Shown here: in pieces, positions 43,430 through 49,487 of the stretch | How positions within the stretch are numbered: position 1 is the first letter of the stretch | Layout of the letters: the number at the start of each line of letters is the position of its first letter | Assembly (NCBI GenBank): GCA_018064905.1 | Contig: JAGHUJ010000024.1 | Location: 1 to 49,487 of the forward strand | DNA from: Candidatus Treponema equifaecale | GTDB taxonomy: Bacteria > Spirochaetota > Spirochaetia > Treponematales > Treponemataceae | Reading direction: 5' to 3' | Length of the DNA: 49,487 bases | Program-made: the position numbers and the translations under genes | Notes under the pieces: generated by a model | Database searches by the model: none | What the model saw: only the letters and a program-made list of their open reading frames with translations | What the model was told of the DNA's origin: nothing

Positions 43430-46400
43430 TTATAAAGATAAATTCGTAATTTTTCCATATTTTTCTTGTTTTGAAGCATTTTGTTCCGCATAGCCACGGC
43501 CACAAATCACAGCACTTCTGTTTTTTGCAGAATCTTTTGAATCTTTCATTTCTCCAGCCATTCGGACAAAGGCATTTTTCACATCAGAATTTGTAAGTTC
43601 CAGAAGCCATTTCACCTTTCGTTCACGATCTTCATCAGTAATTCCATACAAAGCTCTTGTAAATGATGTTGAACCTCGTCCTTTAGGAGCCTGAGGCTGA
43701 ATAAAATGAGAATAACATCCCATCACGGCCTTTTCAATTTCTTCCTGGCTGAAATCCATCTCAGCACATTCTTCAACGCATTTTTTGAAAGTCTCACAGG
43801 AATCAAAAGGAGAAGGATCTCTGTAAGTTGCAAAAAGCATAAGTTCGCTGCAGGTCTCAGGATTGCAGAAAGCTCCGTAAGCGCCGCCAATCGTTCTGAT
43901 TTTTTCCCACAGCAGATTGTTGGAAAGCCAGTGAGCACAAACCTCATCCGCAGCACAATCCTTTGTACCATATGGAGCGGCAGGAATTGAACAGGCTGCA
44001 AAACCAACCTGTGCTTCCAGAGTGAAAGTTTCGCTTTGCTCCAATTCCTTGCATCCACAATAGCCGGCAATCACGCTCTTGAACTTCTCCAGAGAATTTG
44101 CGCATGGTTCCTTCAAACTTACAATTCCAGTTTTTGAAATAAATTCAGGGAGAAGCTTTTCCATCAAATCAAGACCTGATTTTTCTGCCGTAATATGGAT
44201 GATGGCTCCAGAATTTCTTATTTTTTCAAAAAGCCCGGAGAATTTTTGTGAAATTTTCTCATCTTCTAGCCGGCAGGTTTTCTGAACCACATACAGCTGG
44301 GTGATTCCGTTCCAAATTTCATCAATTGCTGATTTTTTGCTGTTTCCACTGCATACACGGCTTGAAACATAAATGTGTCCTTCAGGAACAACAGAAGCCT
44401 CCAGATCATTTTTGGTTTCAGTAACAATATCGCGAATTCTCTTATAATCAGAAAAATCAACACCTGTAATACAATCGCTCAGAAGCTTAAGAGCATTTTC
44501 ACACTCTTCTTCAATCATAAACATTCTGAAAACAAGCCAGTCACGGTTGGTCCATTTGTGCTGCTCACAGAATTTTCTTGAAATTTCTGTTGAAGGCCCA
44601 TCCATCGTCAAAAGATGTGCACCAATTCCGCCAGTGTGAAGGGCAGTTTCCTCGGCAGCCTTGGCCCAGTCCAAATCTTTCCAGCCACATTCCGTAACAC
44701 AGTCAGAAAGCAATGAAAGAAGCGGATAATCCTCAGCTTCAAGACAATCCACAGGAAATCCTAAATCAAAATAAACGATTCCATTTGTATTCTCTTCATT
44801 TACAAGCAGGGGAATGTTTTTTCCATCGCAAGCCGAGGTCTCACAGATGTCAATTTTCACCTTATTCAGGAATGGCTTTCCATCTTTTATAAAGTCCTTT
44901 GGATTCAGATGAGGAAGACAAGACACATCCTCCTCTGTCCCCTGAAATTCGTGAAGCATATCACAATCTTTTTTTATCTGTTCAACAGAAGTTTCCGAAA
45001 GCAATTTTTCCAGAAGCTCTTTTTCCTGCTTCTCCCGTTTCTCATTGAATTTTTTTGAAGGTGTTACAACTATCAAGGCTCTTTGAGGATTATCAAGAAA
45101 TTTATTTCTGATCAAATCAACCAGATAGTCAGGATTTTCAGAAATTTCCTTTTTCACATTTTCCAAATCCCTTCTTGAGCGAATCTGGTTCTCAACATCA
45201 TATCCGTAAGCCCATCCAGTAACCAATCTGGTCATAAGAGCAATGGAAAAAGGACCGTGACCCCGTTTAATTTCTCTCTGGGAAATTTCAAGCCCCATTA
45301 AAGTAGCATCCAAATCCCGCTTTGAAACACCTTTTTCCACAACATTTTTGAGAGTGTCCAAAACAACCTGCTCAACCTTCTTGGCATCTGTTTTTTTCAC
45401 TCCCCGCAATCCGATTGTGAAGGTTCTGTCATAAAAGGAACTTGAAAAGCCGCACTGAGGAGCCGTATCTTCACCCAAATCAGAATCCATCAAAGCCTTC
45501 TGCAACGGTGAGCCATCGTGATTTGCCAAAATTCCTGCAATCACCACATCCTTCATTGAATCATAAGAATTCTCCACTTTTCCAATTTTCCAGCTTACAA
45601 GTACAGTGCTTTCATTTTCACTGTCACCAGCAGGACCTTCATAATTGCAGCAAATCGGTGCAGATATTTCATCGCTCGTAACAAAATTCAAGAATTCCTT
45701 AAGTCTTTCCTTTCTTGTTTCTGGATTGCAAATTTCTGAAGGATATTTTTTTTCCAATCGATCAATAAAATTATCCTGCAAAAAATCCAGCTGTTCTTCA
45801 GTTGGAATATTTCCATAAAGAAAAACGATGCAGTTGTCCGGCCTATACCATTTTTCGTGGAACTGCTTGAACTCCTCATAGGTGATTGTAGGAATTTCCA
45901 CAGGATCCCCGCCAGAATCCTTGTCATAAACAGAATTTTTCAGAAGACTGTTCTGAATGCAATCGTTGGCAACAGAATCAAAAGAAGAATAATTTCCCTT
46001 CATTTCATTGTAAACGACTCCCTGAATAGATGGATTTCCATTTTCGTCCAATTCCAATCTATGAGCTTCCTGCATAAAAATTTCTTTTCGAAGCTTTGGA
46101 AAGAAAACAGCATCTCCATACACATTCATAAGGTTGAAATAATCATTTTTTGCAATTGAACTGGCCGGATAAATCGTCTTATCAGGATAAGTCATTGCAT
46201 TCAGGTAAGTTTTCAAGCTCTGATTAGCAAGATTTACAAAAGGATCCTTAAGAGGAAATTTTTCCGAGCCGCAAAGGACAGAATGTTCTATTATGTGAGC
46301 CGCACCATTGGATTTTGGATTTGGTGTTCTGAATGCAAATGCAAAAAGATTTTCAGAATCCTCATTAAAAAGATGTACAACATCAAGTCCCGTAACTTTA

Positions 46401-46513
46401 TGTCTTAAATACACAGCTTTAGAATGATAATCACTTACTTCAAAAACCTTAATTGTTTCAAATTTTTTGTATTCAGCCCCAGTTGAAAAAATATCACACA
46501 TAAATTTCGTCAT
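43430..46513 (-). CDS. PreP-like M16C zinc metallopeptidase
   Basis: A 1027-residue insulinase-family peptidase of the presequence protease (PreP/CYM1) type, which degrades short peptides inside a closed chamber. The inverted zinc motif HIIEH is at residues 73-77, and the distal glutamate probably lies in VVYNEMKGNYS near 170. LKDPFVNLANQSLKTYLNAMTYPDKTIYP is a hallmark of the PreP subgroup. Four homologous halves fit the length. No signal peptide is seen, so it is probably cytoplasmic. The 5' end overlaps the fliG1-like stop by 20 bases, and a GGAAGGG site abuts the first ATG; an ATG four codons later is the alternative start. Confidence 0.93.
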   Translation of the reverse strand: MTKFMCDIFSTGAEYKKFETIKVFEVSDYHSKAVYLRHKVTGLDVVHLFNEDSENLFAFAFRTPNPKSNGAAHIIEHSVLCGSEKFPLKDPFVNLANQSLKTYLNAMTYPDKTIYPASSIAKNDYFNLMNVYGDAVFFPKLRKEIFMQEAHRLELDENGNPSIQGVVYNEMKGNYSSFDSVANDCIQNSLLKNSVYDKDSGGDPVEIPTITYEEFKQFHEKWYRPDNCIVFLYGNIPTEEQLDFLQDNFIDRLEKKYPSEICNPETRKERLKEFLNFVTSDEISAPICCNYEGPAGDSENESTVLVSWKIGKVENSYDSMKDVVIAGILANHDGSPLQKALMDSDLGEDTAPQCGFSSSFYDRTFTIGLRGVKKTDAKKVEQVVLDTLKNVVEKGVSKRDLDATLMGLEISQREIKRGHGPFSIALMTRLVTGWAYGYDVENQIRSRRDLENVKKEISENPDYLVDLIRNKFLDNPQRALIVVTPSKKFNEKREKQEKELLEKLLSETSVEQIKKDCDMLHEFQGTEEDVSCLPHLNPKDFIKDGKPFLNKVKIDICETSACDGKNIPLLVNEENTNGIVYFDLGFPVDCLEAEDYPLLSLLSDCVTECGWKDLDWAKAAEETALHTGGIGAHLLTMDGPSTEISRKFCEQHKWTNRDWLVFRMFMIEEECENALKLLSDCITGVDFSDYKRIRDIVTETKNDLEASVVPEGHIYVSSRVCSGNSKKSAIDEIWNGITQLYVVQKTCRLEDEKISQKFSGLFEKIRNSGAIIHITAEKSGLDLMEKLLPEFISKTGIVSLKEPCANSLEKFKSVIAGYCGCKELEQSETFTLEAQVGFAACSIPAAPYGTKDCAADEVCAHWLSNNLLWEKIRTIGGAYGAFCNPETCSELMLFATYRDPSPFDSCETFKKCVEECAEMDFSQEEIEKAVMGCYSHFIQPQAPKGRGSTSFTRALYGITDEDRERKVKWLLELTNSDVKNAFVRMAGEMKDSKDSAKNRSAVICGRGYAEQNASKQEKYGKITNLSL

Positions 46514-47774
46514 CCCTTCCGTTTATAATCAATTTTCCATCTTCATAAGCCCGCCGCATAAAGCTGAAGAATTTTGAAGTTGCTTTTTCACAGTCTGACT
46601 TTCTCATCGGTCTTAAGAAATCTTCCGTCTCTATGATAGAATTCCGCTTGTTTTCCGAAACATTTGAAAGAATCTTTGTTCTGAATTCATAGTCCTTTCC
46701 GGCAAGAAGATATGCAATTTCTTCCTCATCAACATCCCTAAGAAAATCCTGAATGAACCTGTCATCAGCATTAAGAATATCTTCAATCGTAAACAGTTTT
46801 TCTCTAAGTTCTGATCCCAAATCAGGATCCTGATCAGACAAATTATCAAGAATTTCCTGTTCAGCCTCAGGAGACATTCTTTTAAGAATCTGAGCGAGCG
46901 TAGATTTTCCGTCAATCTTATCAGATTTAGAAGCAGCCAGAGAATTCATCTTAGCCTGCATTGCCTGATCAACCCTTTTAACAATATCAGGATTTATTTC
47001 TTTCAACTTGGCCAAGCGCAGAATAACATCCTTTTTATCATCTTCACCTAAATTCTGAATAACAGCAGCCGCAACCTTTGGTTTCAGAAACGAAAGTACC
47101 AGCGCCCGCACAGGATTGGATTCATCTTTTAATAAAATTCCAACTCTGTCGCTGTCGGCTTCCTGAAGATACTCAAAAGGTTTTCCGATGCTTTGACTTG
47201 AAACTTTTTCCATCAAAGCATCTGCCTTGTCCTTTCCAAAAGCCTTGTTCAGAATATTTTTGGCAGTATCAACACCACCAGATTCCCTCGCCTTGGCAAC
47301 AAGAGATTTGAATTCATCAAGAATCACTGCCGCCTCGTCAGAATCAATAGTTCTGATAGATGCTATTTCAGGTATTATTTTTTCCGTCTGCTCCTCTGTA
47401 AGATGAGGCATGATTTTTGCAGCCTCATCCACACCAATCAGAAGAAGGAATTTAGCAACACGACGATAAACATTGTCTCTTCCATCATTTTCCTTTGGCT
47501 GTTCCGGAACCTTTATTAAGCCACCAGAAGTCAAAGCCTTTGCAGCAACTTTTGCCTGAAAATTTCCCTCATAGTCACTTTCTTGAACAATTATTGATTT
47601 TTTAGGCGGGTTATCATTCTGTTTTTTTTCATTATTCTGTGAAGCTCGAAGTTGAGCAGAAACTGACTGTTTATCTTCAAAAACAGTTTTTTGAAATTTA
47701 TCTTCTGAAGTACCATCAGATTTTTTTTTACCAACATTCTGATAAGCACGAATGCTAAAATCACTTAATTTCAT
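46494..47774 (-). CDS. FliG-family flagellar motor switch protein, divergent FliG1-type paralogue
   Basis: A 426-residue FliG homologue. A polar extension of about 90 residues precedes the N-terminal domain (DNVYRRVAKFLLLIGVDEAAKIMPHLTEEQTEKII). In the middle domain the usual EHPQ motif is replaced by ESNP at 218-221 (DESNPVRALVLSFLKPKVAAAVIQNL). The C-terminal domain keeps the torque-helix charges (LNADDRFIQDFLRDVDEEEIAYLL). It stands outside any flagellar operon seen here, matching the spirochaete FliG1 paralogue that in Borrelia has a polar, accessory role. A promoter TTGTAA-17-TAGAAT ends 6 bases before the ATG, with no Shine-Dalgarno. Confidence 0.88.
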   Translation of the reverse strand: MKLSDFSIRAYQNVGKKKSDGTSEDKFQKTVFEDKQSVSAQLRASQNNEKKQNDNPPKKSIIVQESDYEGNFQAKVAAKALTSGGLIKVPEQPKENDGRDNVYRRVAKFLLLIGVDEAAKIMPHLTEEQTEKIIPEIASIRTIDSDEAAVILDEFKSLVAKARESGGVDTAKNILNKAFGKDKADALMEKVSSQSIGKPFEYLQEADSDRVGILLKDESNPVRALVLSFLKPKVAAAVIQNLGEDDKKDVILRLAKLKEINPDIVKRVDQAMQAKMNSLAASKSDKIDGKSTLAQILKRMSPEAEQEILDNLSDQDPDLGSELREKLFTIEDILNADDRFIQDFLRDVDEEEIAYLLAGKDYEFRTKILSNVSENKRNSIIETEDFLRPMRKSDCEKATSKFFSFMRRAYEDGKLIINGRDDEIYV

Positions 47775-47809
47775 AAAATCATTCTACAAGTATTAAAAAT
47801 CCATTACAA
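47775..47809 (-). promoter_or_regulatory. FliG1-like gene promoter adjacent to ATG
   Basis: -35 TTGTAA at 47804-47809, 17-base spacer, -10 TAGAAT at 47781-47786, 6 bases before the ATG at 47774. The predicted start coincides with the start codon. Confidence 0.5.
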
Positions 47810-47847
47810 GCAAAATCAATCACTAATTGCAATTACATCATTTAAAC

Positions 47848-47881
47848 ACAAAAAAGCCTGCTGAAACATTTCAACAGGCTT
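47848..47881 (-). terminator. intrinsic terminator of the flaA pair
   Basis: On the minus strand AAGCCTGTTGAA pairs with TTCAGCAGGCTT across a 4-base loop, followed by TTTTTTGTG. It lies 34 bases after the second flaA stop. Confidence 0.85.
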
Positions 47882-47915
47882 ACTAATTATTTTACTAAAT
47901 AATCAAAACTGACTA

Positions 47916-48644
47916 CTACCAGTCATCGTTCATATCGTCTTCATCACGATTTTCGATGTCATAAAGGTCAGTTGTAGCACGGAGGTCATCCAAGTACAAG
48001 TAGTATGTACCGCGTGCCAACATTGGATTACAGTCAATTCTGAATCCTACGATTCTAAGACCTGGTTTGATTCCATGGTAAGCAGATGACTGAATGATTC
48101 CATGTTCTCCATCCGGAGTAGGTGGAACTGCTACAGACATTTTCTTCCAACCAGAGAAACCAAGTGAACCAAGGTAAAGCTCAAAGTTGTTTCCATTGTA
48201 GTCCTGAACAAGAACATACATCTGGTGATCCATGTTACGACCAGCAACCCACAAAGAAATAGTCTTTGTAACACCCTCGATTGGGATTGGACGAGCTGAT
48301 CTGATGTAGAATGAGTTTACACCACGGCGGAAGAATTCAACCTTTACACCAAGTACGTTTGTATCTGATGCGTTTTCTTCACCCTTAAGTGGCTCTTTAG
48401 CCATTGGTGCACCTTCAAAAAGGCGTGAGTTGATAACACCGTTATCTGGTGAAATAGAAGCATTCCAGCTTCCTTCCAATTCAAATCTGTCTACAGAAAT
48501 CTCACGAAGAGCCTGTCTTGCTGAATCATTACCAATTACTGTTGGATCTGGAGCTGCAAGGCTTTCGCTTCTATTTGAATTATCCTGAGCAAATACCATT
48601 GCTGATACTGCCAAAGCAAAGGCTAATGTAACTAACTTTTTCAT
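47916..48644 (-). CDS. FlaA flagellar filament outer-layer protein (second of a tandem pair)
   Basis: A 242-residue FlaA-family sheath protein of periplasmic flagella. The signal peptide is MKKLVTLAFALAVSAMVFA (1-19). The FlaA domain covers the mature part: LGVKVEFFRRGVNSFYIRSARPIPIEGVTKTISLWVAGRNMDHQMYVLVQDYNGN, GFSGWKKMSVAVP, GIKPGLRIVGFRIDCNP and YLYLDDLRATTD, ending in an acidic tail. It follows the first flaA by 17 bases and shares its transcript. FlaA forms the layer around the FlaB core. Which numbered FlaA paralogue this is cannot be told from the sequence alone. Confidence 0.93.
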   Translation of the reverse strand: MKKLVTLAFALAVSAMVFAQDNSNRSESLAAPDPTVIGNDSARQALREISVDRFELEGSWNASISPDNGVINSRLFEGAPMAKEPLKGEENASDTNVLGVKVEFFRRGVNSFYIRSARPIPIEGVTKTISLWVAGRNMDHQMYVLVQDYNGNNFELYLGSLGFSGWKKMSVAVPPTPDGEHGIIQSSAYHGIKPGLRIVGFRIDCNPMLARGTYYLYLDDLRATTDLYDIENRDEDDMNDDW

Positions 48645-48661
48645 TATTCCAGATCTCCTAT

Positions 48662-49411
48662 TTACTTAGCATCATTTGTTGAAGCTGTGCTTGAGCTTCC
48701 GTTAGAACCAGAACCACCAAAATCGATGTCCTTCAATTCATAACCATCAAAGATGTTGCTCAAAGCATTTGTTGTATACTTGAACTGATCGAAGAAGATG
48801 TTGAAGTTGTCAACATACTCATCAGGATCTGTACGAACACGGAAACCTACGAAAGACATTGTTTTAGGTCCGCTGCGAAGTCTTGAGTGCTGTCTGATGT
48901 GTGAAGGAATTGTTACGATAACATTCTTCCAACCATTGAAAGCAAGGTTTCCAGCAGGAAGTGTATAAACACGACCATCAGCATCGCGCAAAAGCACGTC
49001 GATGAAATACAAGTAGTTAGCACCCCAAACCCAGAAATCAAGCTGAGTTACTGTACCAACAAATGGAATTTCATATGGTTTACCATCTTTTTCTGGATAT
49101 ACTTCAAACCAGTTTTCACCTTTACGAAGGTAACTTGTCTGTACACCGAGAACCTTTGGTGTTTCACCTTCTTTATTGAAAACTTTGAGTGAATTAGGCT
49201 GTGCTTCAAAATATGTCATTTTTGGGAAGCCCTTTTCTGCATCGATGTAATGACTTGCCTGAATTCCCCATGTCCATTCATTGCTTCCTGTGTCGTCAAA
49301 GTTCTCAACGACAATTGTCTCAACAGCTCTTGTGTTTGGCTGTGCCACTGCAGGAACACAGAAAGCGAACAAAAGTGCAAGACTAGCAAAGACTACTACG
49401 CCCTTTTTCAT
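48662..49411 (-). CDS. FlaA flagellar filament outer-layer protein (first of a tandem pair)
   Basis: A 249-residue FlaA-family protein. The signal peptide is MKKGVVVFASLALLFAFCVPAVA (1-23). The mature part has VENFDDTGSNEWTWGIQASHYIDAEKGFPKM, VQTSYLRKGENWFEVYPEK, LDFWVWGANYLYFIDVLLRDADGRVYTLPAG, NGWKNVIVTIPSHIRQHSR and FNIFFDQFKYTT, and a Gly/Ser/Thr tail. Its domain lines up with the second flaA, showing an old duplication. AAGGAG lies about 8 bases before the ATG, consistent with abundant synthesis. A small CTTGTT/AACAAG hairpin is in its leader near 49445-49465. Confidence 0.93.
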   Translation of the reverse strand: MKKGVVVFASLALLFAFCVPAVAQPNTRAVETIVVENFDDTGSNEWTWGIQASHYIDAEKGFPKMTYFEAQPNSLKVFNKEGETPKVLGVQTSYLRKGENWFEVYPEKDGKPYEIPFVGTVTQLDFWVWGANYLYFIDVLLRDADGRVYTLPAGNLAFNGWKNVIVTIPSHIRQHSRLRSGPKTMSFVGFRVRTDPDEYVDNFNIFFDQFKYTTNALSNIFDGYELKDIDFGGSGSNGSSSTASTNDAK

Positions 49412-49487
49412 TCAAAAACTCCTTCATTTTCTATCGTGACTTGTTCTTACAAAACAAGCACTCTAAATGATCAATATTATTTTAATC

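Noticed and set aside
49412..49487. Sigma-28 type flagellar promoter upstream of the first flaA
   Set aside because: A CACGATAG segment resembles the -10, but no TAAA lies at the required distance; the true promoter may be outside the window.

Overview
The window reads as a chromosomal segment of a spirochaete, most likely a gut or rumen type Treponema. Two tandem FlaA filament-sheath proteins, a divergent second FliG, a chemotaxis CheW, bactofilin and a lipoprotein with a relaxed spirochaetal lipobox all point there, as does the AT-leaning base composition. I cannot name the species from sequence alone. Gene density is very high and nearly everything right of 3.6 kb is on the minus strand. 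No CRISPR array, prophage, intact insertion sequence or dedicated defence island is visible.

Layout: (1) 1-3.6 kb, plus strand: the 3' part of a CapA-like protein and an HrpA-type DEAH helicase. (2) 3.6-11 kb, minus strand: two translationally coupled envelope proteins (one with HEAT repeats), tgt, an LptF/LptG permease pair, dut and a YitT-family membrane protein. (3) 11-20.5 kb: the translation/RNA operon rimP-nusA-infB-rbfA-truB-rpsO-pnp. It has a clear promoter, an attenuator-like hairpin in the leader and an intrinsic terminator at the end. NusA carries a C-terminal zinc ribbon, IF2 carries a long Gly/Arg/Asn/Phe low-complexity segment, and TruB is fused to an FAD-synthetase-like domain. 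(4) 20.5-22.8 kb: RlpA, tRNA-Pro(CGG), tRNA-Asp(GTC) and a LysM/LytM protein. (5) 22.9-29.1 kb: HD-domain protein, an unknown protein, recN, NAD kinase, a DegT-fold protein lacking the PLP lysine, and cheW. (6) 29.2-36 kb: GltA-like oxidoreductase, ComF, a polar amino-acid ABC importer, argH and a divergent XRE regulator. (7) 36-43 kb: MtaB, TPR protein, bactofilin, small outer-membrane-like protein, ClpB and a CrtC/AttH-like protein. (8) 43-49.4 kb: PreP-type M16 peptidase, FliG1-like protein and two FlaA proteins.

The strongest system-level observation concerns start sites. Nine genes that begin transcription units lack a Shine-Dalgarno sequence and instead have a sigma-70-like promoter whose -10 box ends only 6-9 nt before the ATG, so their mRNAs would be leaderless or nearly so. 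In the same window pnp, rpsO, clpB, cheW, flaA and the amino-acid binding protein carry ordinary Shine-Dalgarno sites. A second regulatory candidate is the argH/XRE divergent region, where ACTCATT-type inverted repeats overlap the -10 of the regulator and the -35 of argH.

Gene starts were adjusted where a promoter, Shine-Dalgarno site, signal peptide or family alignment favoured an internal codon. All functional calls rest on recognised motifs and gene order; no database search was possible.
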